From Candidatus Melainabacteria bacterium (GTDB taxonomy: Bacteria; Cyanobacteriota; Vampirovibrionia; Obscuribacterales; Obscuribacteraceae): a stretch of DNA of 64,000 nt. Made by a program: the position numbers and the translations under genes. Below, piece after piece: positions 1 through 8,181 of this stretch (the first letter of the stretch is position 1; each line of letters begins with the position of its first letter). The stretch is taken from positions 1 to 64,000 of the forward strand of contig PLXC01000015.1 of NCBI GenBank assembly GCA_003151275.1, in the 5' to 3' direction. Below the pieces are notes generated by a model. The model saw nothing but the letters and a program-made list of their open reading frames with translations, made no database searches and had not been told where the DNA came from.

Positions 1-165
1 ATCGAGGATAGCATTGTCAAAATGGAGTATCAGCGCGGACAACAGCATCCATCAATAGTAAGGGCTGTGCGCTGGTATTTGCAGAAACTCCATGAATGTG
101 GAGACGACGATCGAATCGCTGAAGTTAAACGAAAATTTGAGGTTCATACTGCAAAAATTCATTGA
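1..165 (+). CDS. C-terminal end of a TPR-like protein (partial)
   Basis: An open frame runs from the first base to a TGA at 163-165, giving 54 residues; the start lies outside the window. The visible piece has an HPSIVRAVRWYLQKL segment followed by a second helix, which resembles the last repeat of kinesin-light-chain type tetratricopeptide proteins (pattern HP.va..l..la.l...g). That resemblance is from family knowledge and is weak over so short a stretch. It is not in the same operon in any obvious way as the DUF151 gene 244 bases downstream. Confidence 0.5.
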   Translation: MEDSIVKMEYQRGQQHPSIVRAVRWYLQKLHECGDDDRIAEVKRKFEVHTAKIH

Positions 166-409
166 GTTTTAGTCATTCGCGTGCAGATAGCTCCTCGTTT
201 TCGGACGAATAACAATGAAAATTGAAACTGCTGCGCGGTGACAAATAAATGTCTTAACAAGAAAATTCGATTTGCAGCCTAAAATCAGCTTTAAAAGTGA
301 TGAGAGTTGGATAGTATGCAAAATGAAGCGGCAGGCGCGCTCCAACTCAAGACCACCGACCTCTGTCACGGACAAGTGCCAGCGCACCGGTCAAACAGGA
401 GACCAAACT

Positions 410-1072
410 ATGATTGAAGTGAGTGTAGAAGGAATAGCGATCGATGCTCGAAATGCTCAGCCGATAGTTATTCTCAAGGACAAAGATACTGGAACCTTGC
501 CCATTTGGATAGGCGTCGCAGAGGCGCGCGCCATATCATTTGCACTCCAAAAAACAAAATCAGACCGTCCGCTAACACATGAACTTCTGTTGACCACCAT
601 TGGGCGCCTGGGCTACAAGCTCAAGCAAGTGGAGATCAACCGACTTGGATCATCAGCATATTCAGCAACTCTTAAACTGTCTCCGCTGCATGCAGGAAGT
701 AAGCGAATGATGATCGATGCACGTCCATCTGACGCAATTGCTCTGGCTTTGGCGGCCAAGGCTCCCATATTCGCGTCACCGGAGCTTGTCGTTGTCACCA
801 CAAATAGTGATGAAGCTGACGCAGAAGCGTTCAAGCAATTTGTGGATGGACTTAAGGCTTCCGATTTCAATCTTCCTGGAAACGCGCTTATCGCTCCCAT
901 TGAGGACGACGACGAGGACGCATCTTTAGAGGCGCCGACTTCTTCTGAAGCGCCGACTTCTTCTGAAGCACCGAATTCTTCGGAAGCACCGAATTCTTCG
1001 GAAGCACCGAATTCTTCGGAAGCGCCAAACTCCTCTTCTGAGACTCCAAATTCCTCTGAGACGCCAAATTGA
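410..1072 (+). CDS. DUF151 / bifunctional nuclease family protein with repetitive acidic tail
   Basis: The product is 220 residues. Residues 1-140 match the DUF151 (BFN, bifunctional nuclease) fold: an early MIEVSVEGIA strand, the LPIWIGVAEARAI segment, the HELL helix and the RPSDAIALALAAKAPIF motif typical of the family. Members are known as small cytoplasmic proteins, some with DNase/RNase activity in plants; the bacterial role is poorly defined. The ATG at 410 is chosen because AGGAGA lies 7 bases upstream at 397-402; the frame is open further upstream but that part is not conserved-looking. The tail from about residue 165 is acidic (EDDDEDAS) and then a run of SSEAPT/SSEAPN hexapeptides encoded by 18-bp units, which looks disordered. 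Confidence 0.85.
   Translation: MIEVSVEGIAIDARNAQPIVILKDKDTGTLPIWIGVAEARAISFALQKTKSDRPLTHELLLTTIGRLGYKLKQVEINRLGSSAYSATLKLSPLHAGSKRMMIDARPSDAIALALAAKAPIFASPELVVVTTNSDEADAEAFKQFVDGLKASDFNLPGNALIAPIEDDDEDASLEAPTSSEAPTSSEAPNSSEAPNSSEAPNSSEAPNSSSETPNSSETPN
930..1069 (+). repeat. In-frame 18-bp minisatellite in the DUF151 gene tail
   Basis: About eight tandem units encode SSEAPT, SSEAPN or SSETPN hexapeptides (one carries an extra Ser). The units are near-identical at DNA level, so the array is recent and probably length-variable. It produces a long spurious antisense frame. Confidence 0.85.
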
Positions 1073-1098
1073 TCAGAGCAGTGCAAGCATGTGGATCG

Positions 1099-1125
1099 TA
1101 GAATCAATTGCTGCATTTGATTCTA
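1099..1125. terminator. Hairpin between convergent genes
   Basis: A perfect 9-bp stem (TAGAATCAA / TTGATTCTA) with a 9-base loop lies in the 104-base gap between the convergent DUF151 and Rieske genes. There is no T-run, so it is only a candidate bidirectional terminator. Confidence 0.35.
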
Positions 1126-1176
1126 ACGATTCATCTAATAGCGCCTTAAGGCTCTTTTGTGGGGATATGAAAATCC

Positions 1177-2244
1177 CTAATCATGACTTTTACTGGGAAA
1201 TGACTTCTGCTTATCCAAGTGCTGGATAAAAGCGAGCACGGCGTGATCGGCAGCAATAGGAGTTTTGAAATCAAACTTGATGGTGTTAAAAATCCGAGTG
1301 TCACCCTTTGCGAAGTACAATCCCGCAAGTTTGGTCAGCAGTAGCACGATTGGATGGAGCAACACTTGTAGAAAATTAGTTGGCTTCCTTGCAAAAGCGA
1401 CAGCATAACCTTCGGTTTGTCCCAGAGCGGACATCCGCAAGGTAAACATCAAATACAAGTGCAGAAAATCGGGACCAAGAGTAACGGTACCGCTGCTGCC
1501 ATACCAGTAGTTCAGATTATACGTCAGGCAGTTCTTGTAAAGCTTACCAACAAGTCTGCCAACGAGATTGGCATTAGGTACGGTGCCTGTATTTTTAAAC
1601 TCGATGTGAGTCGAGTTGATTCTATTTGCTTCCATATTCAGAACTTCGCCTGGCAAATGATGCACTGTATGAAAGTGTTGTTCGTCGATGGCGTTTACCA
1701 TGACCACATTTGGATGGCAGTTCTTGATGAAAAAATTGCCTACTGAGTACTCGTACTTCTCACCCTGAAGTTCAGGTGGTTCCGGGATCAGCTCACTTGG
1801 CTCATCTTCGCCCAACCAAATCCAGATCAAACCATGACTTTCCCGAACCACCCAAGACTTGGTGGATATCTCTCTAGACGGCATGCCATTCAAACATGGA
1901 ATGTCGGTGCACTTACCTTTCTCATTGAAGCACCAGTTGTGGAAAAAACAACGCAATTGGTTGCCTTCCACTTTTCCCTCAGCAAGATGTGCGCCCATAT
2001 GAGGACAGTATGCATCTAGTGCGGCGACTCTACCATCCGCACCCCGAAACACAGCCAGCTCATAACCCACTATGTTGGCGGATACAACCTTTTTACGTTT
2101 TAAAGACGAGGAAGGTAAGAGCCAATACCAACCACAGGCAACGCGGTCGGTCCGATTGAAAATAGTGTATTGCTCGCGCATTACGCTTTTTGACTGCATT
2201 TGCCGTCCAACAAAGATTTGCCCTACGGCGCTTTTTGTCTGCAT
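1177..2244 (-). CDS. Rieske non-heme iron oxygenase (first of two)
   Basis: A 355-residue Rieske oxygenase alpha-subunit-like protein. Numbering from the ATG at 2244, the [2Fe-2S] Rieske centre is C80-x-H82 ... C99-x2-H102, and the mononuclear iron site is N184-x2-D187-x2-H190-x4-H195 (NAIDEQHFHTVH). Such enzymes use O2 and electrons from a ferredoxin to hydroxylate or desaturate rings and lipids; the single-subunit layout resembles the KshA / cholesterol-desaturase (DAF-36) group more than the hetero-oligomeric dioxygenases, which is inference. It is the last gene of a leftward operon after the GNAT-like gene. The start is uncertain: a 45-bp duplication supplies TTG 2256, ATG 2244, ATG 2199 and ATG 2181, and the conserved part begins only after the last. 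The ferredoxin partner may be the one at 9369. Confidence 0.88.
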   Translation of the reverse strand: MQTKSAVGQIFVGRQMQSKSVMREQYTIFNRTDRVACGWYWLLPSSSLKRKKVVSANIVGYELAVFRGADGRVAALDAYCPHMGAHLAEGKVEGNQLRCFFHNWCFNEKGKCTDIPCLNGMPSREISTKSWVVRESHGLIWIWLGEDEPSELIPEPPELQGEKYEYSVGNFFIKNCHPNVVMVNAIDEQHFHTVHHLPGEVLNMEANRINSTHIEFKNTGTVPNANLVGRLVGKLYKNCLTYNLNYWYGSSGTVTLGPDFLHLYLMFTLRMSALGQTEGYAVAFARKPTNFLQVLLHPIVLLLTKLAGLYFAKGDTRIFNTIKFDFKTPIAADHAVLAFIQHLDKQKSFPSKSHD

Positions 2245-2290
2245 CCTGCCTTCCAATAAAGAGCTGATCTACGACGCTTTTTGCCGGCAC
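2182..2290. repeat. Three degenerate 45-46 bp tandem copies across a gene junction
   Basis: The core CGCTTTTTG recurs at 2184, 2229 (as GCGCTTTTTG) and 2275, giving a period of 45-46 bp. On the minus strand the copies read RQKAS-stop (end of the GNAT-like gene), MQTKSAV and MQSKSVM (start of the Rieske gene), so one duplicated segment supplies both the end of one gene and alternative starts of the next. Confidence 0.8.
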
Positions 2291-2994
2291 CCGGCTTCAA
2301 ACCACTGACGCGCAAATTTTGTCAGATTCTCGGGCTTGAGTTCGCACAAACACAACAGCTCGTCCCCCTCATAATAGAGAGGGTTTCTGATCAGGAAATA
2401 CTGAACGTCCGGCCTTCCTGAGTCTTTATCCGGAATAGCTGCAAGCTCTTTGCTGAGAAAGCTACGCGGCTCAGGAAATTGAACTAAGCCGCTGACGGCA
2501 TCGTAAGACTGACCAAACTTTTGAGTGGCAAGATGATCCATCAGCTGCTGAATTTCTGATGGCGTGTCGACGTTATGCCGTGGATAGTATTCGTTGCTAA
2601 ACAACGAGAGGTAGCGATAGGTGCGATGACCTTTGACGATCAACAACCAATACAAAGGAATGTGCGGGGCTTCTTCTTTAAGATATCCAGCCAGTTCCAG
2701 CCACGCTTTCGAGAACTGATTCTGTCCCCAGTATTCTCTTTCAATTATCGTATCGCCGGAATAGAGAACTCTTACTGCTTTGCCCTGGCATAATTCACTG
2801 TATACAGCCAGTGTCGAAAATCCTCTGATGACACCGTTGGCGTCCCGTAGCACCACGGAATAATCCTTAGCATCCAAATCACGATAAAAGACAGAAGGCT
2901 CACCACCGTCGTAGTAGCAATGATAAAGCTGGAACATCGTGTTCCGATCTTTAGCAGACAGTGTCGCAATTTGCACGATTGAAGTTGAAAGCAT
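2269..2994 (-). CDS. GNAT-like acyltransferase, putative
   Basis: A 241-residue soluble protein with no signal peptide or membrane segment. The N-terminal half has an alternating strand/helix order with a VRVLYSGDTIIEREYWGQN strand-loop-helix that recalls the acyl-CoA-binding core of GNAT or N-acyl amino acid synthase-like proteins; I cannot see a clear Q/RxxGxG/A loop, so the family call is tentative. It lies 7 bases after the D-aminoacylase/Mpo1 fusion gene and 24 bases before the Rieske gene, in the same leftward operon. If it is an N-acyltransferase, it would make the kind of bond that the upstream amidohydrolase family cleaves. Its last six residues are encoded by one copy of the junction repeat. 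Confidence 0.5.
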   Translation of the reverse strand: MLSTSIVQIATLSAKDRNTMFQLYHCYYDGGEPSVFYRDLDAKDYSVVLRDANGVIRGFSTLAVYSELCQGKAVRVLYSGDTIIEREYWGQNQFSKAWLELAGYLKEEAPHIPLYWLLIVKGHRTYRYLSLFSNEYYPRHNVDTPSEIQQLMDHLATQKFGQSYDAVSGLVQFPEPRSFLSKELAAIPDKDSGRPDVQYFLIRNPLYYEGDELLCLCELKPENLTKFARQWFEAGCRQKAS

Positions 2995-3001
2995 TTACTT
3001 A

Positions 3002-5227
3002 TTACGCTTGCTGGACGAGTGTTGACTTATTTTGAGCACGAGCTAATTCCGAACCATAGCGTCCGAAGAGCACGCAGATGAACATAAGGTGAAGGCTGGC
3101 AAAAGCTCTCCAAGAAAAAACCGTGTCACGTTGATCAATCGGAGTGCGCTCAAATAGCCAGTGACCGAGTAAACCTGTCGATTGTGAGACTGGTAGAAAT
3201 AGCAGTATCCATGCACTTCTTGTTGCCAGCGCAAGCATCGGTATCGCATACATCAAAACAAAAGCAAAACAATGAACGGCAACATTTGCAGGATGCTGAT
3301 GCTTCAAAAGAAATATCGGCCAATATCGTTCTATTGAAGCAAGCACACCATCTGACTTGAACGCGGCATTTGACTCAGACGCAGGATCTGCCTTGACAGA
3401 GGCTTCGGAGTTAAACGCGGCAATTGACTCAGGCTTTAGAGCCAGCACACCAGTGTCCGCTAAACGATTACGAAATACCTCTAAAGCTTCCTGCTGCGAA
3501 CGCGTCGGATTGACTTGTGTGAGAACTTCTCCATGTTTTTGGCTGGCGAGCACTGGCAACGGTGCACCGTCACGAACTACTTCGACGCCTCGAATGTATA
3601 CTTGATGAACAGCTGGATCAGGATCCCGTTTCACCATGCGTGCGGCACCGTCAAAAGCTGAATCTGCAATCGCGATTGCAGCCGGAATGGGCCCTTTCAA
3701 TTTTGCGGGATTGAGAATAGTCAAGTCAGCTCTGCCGCCAAGTTTGATGCAGCCTGTATCCAAGTTAAACCAGGATGCAGGCTCAGAAGTGACTCTGGCG
3801 ATAGCCTTTTCGATGGGCAAGAAACCAGTTTGCACGGACTGCCGAATCACCGAAAGTGCGCTATCGAAAAACGCAAGGTTGCGACTGTGCGCGCCGGCAT
3901 CACTAAAGCCAGGAAGTATGTGCGGATGGCTCATCAACTTTTGCCGAACACTTGCGCGCGCATTCGCATTGCAAGCCACCCAACGCAACTCCTGATCATA
4001 CTGTTCTAAAAGCTTCATAAAAAATTGCAGCGGATCTGCACCAGCAATTCTTGCGGCTTGAGCAATCGACTTTCCCGCCAACAAAGAATCAGGAGCACTT
4101 ACAATTGTAATTCGATCAAGGTCGCGATGAAACGTACGCGGAAATCCGCCCAGCCACGACTTCTCGAACTCAATACAAAATGCCGGGTCACGCCAAAGAG
4201 CAGCTCGTTCTTCCTTAGTCTTGCAATTATTCAGTTTTACTCCGCCAGAGAACTCCTCGAAAAATGGAGTCAAGTATCCGTCTGCATAAATAACAAACGG
4301 CTCCGCCAGAGTTTGAAAACGAATATTGCATCCCAGCAACTGATTGCAAACAAACAAGAGCACTGAAAAAATGCGCCACAAGTGTGGAGCACCATCCATA
4401 TCCAGTGCAGAAAGTATTGTATTTCGAAGTGGTGCGCGCCACACTCCTGGACTCAAGCGAAGAATATCAACCAATGACCATAGGTTCTGCGGATTAGGCG
4501 TCACTTGAAAGACAGCATTACGTTTTCTGCAAACATCAGCGAGCATTTTATATTCAGCAAACGAGGCATGGTGCGAAGGCAAAGCGCGGCCGGCGAAAGG
4601 TCCACTTACCTTGTGCCAATGCACCATATCAACCGAAATCCCAATGCATCCAGATTCTAAAGCGTCCTCGGCCAACCGCTTCATTGTTTCGATTTCGTCT
4701 GTAGTTGCGTGCTCAGCAAGGCTGCGTTCCAGACCCATCACCTTTACCCGCAATGCACTATGTCCGAGCATGCTGGCAACGTTGGGTCCAAGTGACAGCT
4801 GTTTCAAATGTCGAAAGTATTGCTGAGGAGATGACCAGGCTTGGGCTGATTTTAGCCAACCGCCAATTAGTTCAGAGGGCAGCGTTTCGACGCGAGAGAA
4901 GATGTGCGCCAAATCTTCCGGTTCGCCAAAGGTGGTTGATAAACTGCACCCTCCCATCACGATTGAAGTGACACCATGTCTGACAGACTCAGATAAGGAC
5001 GGTGCCACTTCAACTTCCAAATCGTAGTGTGTATGAATATCGATAAACCCTGGGGTTATCCATAATCCTGACGCATCGAACTCTCTGGTGGCAGAGACTT
5101 TTAATTTTGGTCCCAAAGCCGCAATGCGACCGTCGCAAACGGCAACGTCAATGGATTTACCTTCGCTAAACCCATCAAAGACGAAACCGTTTCGCAGCAC
5201 GAGATCGCATTGCATGATTGAACTCAA
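3002..5227 (-). CDS. D-aminoacylase/N-acyl-amino-acid deacylase fused to Mpo1-like (DUF962) membrane domain
   Basis: A 741-residue fusion. Residues 1-590 are an amidohydrolase of the D-aminoacylase type: GFIDIHTHYD metal-binding motif near residue 60, a GHSALR strand, and the late FSDAGAHSR motif. The family hydrolyses N-acyl amino acids. A linker (about 590-630) contains a duplicated NAAFxSxA segment. Residues 632-735 match the Mpo1-like/DUF962 family: RYWPIFLLKHQHPANVAVH, hydrophobic segments, then GHWLFERTPI, which corresponds to the family GH..fE..PA motif. Yeast Mpo1 is a membrane Fe(II) dioxygenase that shortens 2-hydroxy fatty acids. Joining the two in one chain suggests work on a membrane N-acyl lipid (inference). 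Its start overlaps the upstream gene stop by 4 bases (ATGA). Confidence 0.85.
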   Translation of the reverse strand: MSSIMQCDLVLRNGFVFDGFSEGKSIDVAVCDGRIAALGPKLKVSATREFDASGLWITPGFIDIHTHYDLEVEVAPSLSESVRHGVTSIVMGGCSLSTTFGEPEDLAHIFSRVETLPSELIGGWLKSAQAWSSPQQYFRHLKQLSLGPNVASMLGHSALRVKVMGLERSLAEHATTDEIETMKRLAEDALESGCIGISVDMVHWHKVSGPFAGRALPSHHASFAEYKMLADVCRKRNAVFQVTPNPQNLWSLVDILRLSPGVWRAPLRNTILSALDMDGAPHLWRIFSVLLFVCNQLLGCNIRFQTLAEPFVIYADGYLTPFFEEFSGGVKLNNCKTKEERAALWRDPAFCIEFEKSWLGGFPRTFHRDLDRITIVSAPDSLLAGKSIAQAARIAGADPLQFFMKLLEQYDQELRWVACNANARASVRQKLMSHPHILPGFSDAGAHSRNLAFFDSALSVIRQSVQTGFLPIEKAIARVTSEPASWFNLDTGCIKLGGRADLTILNPAKLKGPIPAAIAIADSAFDGAARMVKRDPDPAVHQVYIRGVEVVRDGAPLPVLASQKHGEVLTQVNPTRSQQEALEVFRNRLADTGVLALKPESIAAFNSEASVKADPASESNAAFKSDGVLASIERYWPIFLLKHQHPANVAVHCFAFVLMYAIPMLALATRSAWILLFLPVSQSTGLLGHWLFERTPIDQRDTVFSWRAFASLHLMFICVLFGRYGSELARAQNKSTLVQQA
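3357..3445 (-). repeat. Short duplicated segment in the fusion-protein linker
   Basis: On the plus strand TTGAACGCGGCATTTGACTC is followed about 57 bases later by a close copy beginning TTAAACGCGGCAATTGACTC. It encodes two NAAF/IAAF-type blocks in the linker between the amidohydrolase and Mpo1-like domains. Confidence 0.6.
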
Positions 5228-5862
5228 GCCTTTTTGCGGATCATCGACATACCGAGCGCTCCGATAAGGACACCGATCACTGCTCCAGCAAGCACTGCAA
5301 TAATGACGAACTTTTCGATGTCGGCTTTGATCGTCGTTACAACTGGGTTATCTAGAATATTTGCAGAGAATATAATTCGAGAGACTTTCCAGACGCCTTT
5401 GTCTTTCAGAACGACTGCGCTCCAGCGTTCTGGCATGACTTTCACATCTCCAGTCTTAAAATAATAGCTATCGTTTGATGTTCCATGACAGACACCAACA
5501 TTGTCGGACAAAAATTCTGTTGGACCGTCAGCGATTGGTTTTACCTCGATACGCTCAATTCCCAATGACTTATTCTCGAACAACTTAGTCCAATACTCAC
5601 GGAAAGCCTCAAGCGAAGCAAACTTCTGTCCATCCACCGTGATCACAGTCAGATTATTCTGAACGAGGTAAGGTTTTAGCAAATCAAAATTTCGCGTGTT
5701 GATTGCTTTCTCCGTGACTTCACGCAACTTAGTAAGTTCTTGATGATCCTTCGTATGTGATTGATCTTGATGGACATTGGCCTTAGGGACGTCTAGGGCC
5801 CACGCGCTGGTCGCCATGAGCGACATGAACAAACTCACAACCACTGGCAATATTTGACGCAT
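5224..5862 (-). CDS. Secreted/membrane NTF2-like (SnoaL/DUF4440-type) protein
   Basis: A 212-residue protein. The N-terminus (MRQILPVVVSLFMSLMATSAWA) is a signal peptide with an AxA-type cleavage site. The middle (about residues 40-165) has the helix-strand order of NTF2-like domains, with a W-containing last strands region (RWSAVVLKDKGVWKVSRI) typical of SnoaL/DUF4440 members. A C-terminal hydrophobic helix (IIAVLAGAVIGVLIGALGM) followed by RKK should anchor it in the inner membrane with the domain outside. ATG 5862 is chosen because it begins the signal peptide; a TTG at 5883 is also in frame. It heads the leftward operon and overlaps the fusion gene by 4 bases. Such domains often bind small hydrophobic ligands; the ligand here is unknown. 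Confidence 0.75.
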   Translation of the reverse strand: MRQILPVVVSLFMSLMATSAWALDVPKANVHQDQSHTKDHQELTKLREVTEKAINTRNFDLLKPYLVQNNLTVITVDGQKFASLEAFREYWTKLFENKSLGIERIEVKPIADGPTEFLSDNVGVCHGTSNDSYYFKTGDVKVMPERWSAVVLKDKGVWKVSRIIFSANILDNPVVTTIKADIEKFVIIAVLAGAVIGVLIGALGMSMIRKKA

Positions 5863-6031
5863 TATTTTCTCGCTTGTTAACAAAGACGGCCGCTATACTA
5901 TACATCAACCGAGACACATGAACCTTTGAAACAGGCATGGACAGTGGATACCCAAATATATCGAATGGTACCACTGGCGGGGTAGCGTGACTGACAAAGT
6001 GTCTATCGGTCAGTGCGATTAGTTTCCAAAA

Positions 6032-7387
6032 ATGAAAAAAATGAAACCACAATTGTCGTCAAACGGATCATCGAATGCACCTGTAGAGCGCAAGCTGTTG
6101 CTAGTCCTGACTGCCTGTGTCTGCTTAGGTACTGTATTGCTGTTGCTGTACACTCCGCCCGTCACCACACTTGCGCTATTCATTGCATATTCGATCGCCT
6201 TCATTTGCCTGCGCCTTCTCGCTAGAACAGACGGCAAAGTCGATCGATCCGCGCCAAGCCTTGTCAAACCAGACTCCTACCGGCCATCGATCTCGATTAT
6301 AGTGCCTGCGCACAATGAGGCTGCGGTGATCGGCGCTTCAGTGCAATTGTTGCTCCAACAAGATTATCCCAACTACGAGTTGTTGGTAGTTGACGATCGA
6401 AGCACAGATGGAACGGAGAATGTCCTGCGAAGCATACGCAGTAACACCCACTGTCGATACCGATACTATACTCGTTCAAACGGAAGTACGCCCGGAAAAT
6501 CGGCTGTATTAAATGAAGCGCTCGAGCAAACTGAGGGAGAAATCATTGCAGTCTTCGACGCGGACGCGCAAATAGAGCCTGACTTTCTCTCTAGAATGGT
6601 TCCCTATTTCGCAGATTCATTGACCGGTGCTGCGCAAGCGCGAAAGGTCTTGTTCAACGCTGAGGAAAACTTCCTAACTCGCTGCCAGCAATATGAGTAT
6701 TGTATGGATGCATATATTCAAGTCAGACGTGACACTATCCGCAGTGCAGTAGAATTGCGCGGTAACGGCATGCTTTTGCGGCGAACAGCGCTCGAAGCTC
6801 TTGGCGGACTGAACGAGCATACACGGGGCGAAGACCTTGACCTGTGCACCAGAATGCATGTTGCCGGTTGGGACATCCGCTATGACGGCAATGTGATAGT
6901 CAAAGAAGAAGGACTGACGAAGCTCGGTCCATTGATGCAGCAGCGCATCCGATGGACGGAGACAAGCATCATTCGCTATCTTGAAAATGCCAGTCAAATT
7001 CTCTTCAACCCGCAACTTGCTCTTAGAACGAAGATGGATGCCAGTCTCTTTGTGTTTGAGTTCATCGGACCTCTGTGGCTGTTCTTAGAAAACATCCTAC
7101 TGACGATACGGTGGCTGACCGGACATATGGCACCGCAGACAGTGCTTTTTGCCACTCCTGCGATGACCGTTCTTTCCCTCTATTTCGTCTATGCCAGCTT
7201 TCAGGGAATTTCAAGGTTTGATCGAGCTTCCCTCGGCCGTTCGATTCAAGGCACTGCAATGGTTTATTTTTATTTGTCATTTTTGTGGCTTCCTATCGTC
7301 TTCTATTTGACGTTCAAAATTCTTTCTCGAAAGGAACGCCACTTGGTATGGGAAAACACTCCACACTACGGGGTGGCAGTGGAATGA
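6032..7387 (+). CDS. Family 2 processive-type glycosyltransferase, membrane
   Basis: A 451-residue GT2 enzyme resembling PgaC/HAS/BcsA-like synthases. Two hydrophobic segments (about 20-60) precede the catalytic domain: SIIVPAHNE, the VVDDRSTDGT donor-binding motif, FDADAQIEPD (DxD-like), GEDLDL and the QQRIRW motif that marks chain-elongating GT2 enzymes. Three or four C-terminal membrane helices follow. It probably moves an activated sugar onto a lipid or growing polysaccharide at the inner membrane. It heads the rightward operon; its stop overlaps the next start as ATGA at 7384-7387. In this context it could glycosylate the lipid handled by the neighbouring oxygenases (inference). Confidence 0.88.
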   Translation: MKKMKPQLSSNGSSNAPVERKLLLVLTACVCLGTVLLLLYTPPVTTLALFIAYSIAFICLRLLARTDGKVDRSAPSLVKPDSYRPSISIIVPAHNEAAVIGASVQLLLQQDYPNYELLVVDDRSTDGTENVLRSIRSNTHCRYRYYTRSNGSTPGKSAVLNEALEQTEGEIIAVFDADAQIEPDFLSRMVPYFADSLTGAAQARKVLFNAEENFLTRCQQYEYCMDAYIQVRRDTIRSAVELRGNGMLLRRTALEALGGLNEHTRGEDLDLCTRMHVAGWDIRYDGNVIVKEEGLTKLGPLMQQRIRWTETSIIRYLENASQILFNPQLALRTKMDASLFVFEFIGPLWLFLENILLTIRWLTGHMAPQTVLFATPAMTVLSLYFVYASFQGISRFDRASLGRSIQGTAMVYFYLSFLWLPIVFYLTFKILSRKERHLVWENTPHYGVAVE

Positions 7388-8127
7388 GTCCGTGGATATT
7401 GTGCGCGTTGTTGCCTCTCCTGACCTTTCCTGTCCTCGTATTGGCGGAAAACCGATCCCGAGCCACGCTTAGCCCTAGCAGTTATGCAGTCGGTGATTGG
7501 ATCTTGAATCTGTCGGGCTTTTTTATGCAAGGGCTCGTCGTTCCGGCAGTTGGCTTTTTGCTTGCCACGCACTTGTTTCCAGTCATCGTTCCGAAGCTTC
7601 GCGGATGTTTGCAGATTGGTTTCATTGGCGCATTCGTTTTGAACTTTGTCGGCGTAGACTTTCTTTACTATTTGCAGCATAGAGCCTTCCACCGCATACC
7701 GTGGTTGTGGAAGCTGCACGCTCCGCATCACTATTCGCCAGCCGTGAACGTCTGGGCCACATCACGCAACGCGCTGGTCACACACTTCTTTTTTGTCTAC
7801 ATGCTAGTAAGTCCAGTGCTCGCCTACTTATGCGACGTCACCGAAGGCTTTTTTGCCGGCGCGATGCTGACTGCCGCACTCGATCTCTTCCGCCACGCCA
7901 AACTCAATTTGAGATTGCCGGGTCTGGAAAGTGTAATTCTCATGCCCCACGATCATCACCGTCATCACGACGCCGATAAGCCGGACGCAAACTTTGGTGC
8001 CAATTTTCTCCTGTGGGATAAACTCTTCGGCACTTTCGCTTCAGGCATGCGCTTCCCGAGTTCGTACGCACCGCCGAATGCTCCGTCCTACAAAACGCAG
8101 CTGCTCTACCCCTGGAGGTCTAAATAG
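7384..8127 (+). CDS. Fatty acid hydroxylase / sterol desaturase superfamily membrane enzyme
   Basis: A 247-residue integral membrane diiron enzyme. The eight-histidine pattern is present: HRAFH (99-103), HAPHH (112-116), H171, and HDHHRHH (189-195). Four or more hydrophobic segments surround these. The superfamily uses O2 to hydroxylate or desaturate acyl chains, sterols or carotenoids. ATG 7384 is used because it couples by a 4-base overlap to the glycosyltransferase stop; the open frame extends upstream but inside that gene. Fifty-four bases separate it from the AurF-like gene, so one transcript is likely. Confidence 0.88.
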   Translation: MSPWILCALLPLLTFPVLVLAENRSRATLSPSSYAVGDWILNLSGFFMQGLVVPAVGFLLATHLFPVIVPKLRGCLQIGFIGAFVLNFVGVDFLYYLQHRAFHRIPWLWKLHAPHHYSPAVNVWATSRNALVTHFFFVYMLVSPVLAYLCDVTEGFFAGAMLTAALDLFRHAKLNLRLPGLESVILMPHDHHRHHDADKPDANFGANFLLWDKLFGTFASGMRFPSSYAPPNAPSYKTQLLYPWRSK

Positions 8128-8168
8128 TGAGTTTTATGCCTAGAGGTATTCACGCCTACACCAGCTCT

Positions 8169-8173
8169 GGAGG
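8169..8173 (+). promoter_or_regulatory. GGAGG ribosome-binding site deciding a TTG start
   Basis: GGAGG sits 8 bases before the TTG at 8182, supporting that codon rather than any later ATG as the start of the AurF-like gene. Confidence 0.75.
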
Positions 8174-8181
8174 TTACTAAT

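Noticed and set aside
613..1116. 167-codon minus frame over the DUF151 gene
   Set aside because: Antisense of the 18-bp repeats (FGASEE units) and of a well supported gene.
2182..2290. CRISPR-like spaced repeats
   Set aside because: Copies are directly adjacent, degenerate and partly coding; there are no unique spacers and no cas genes.
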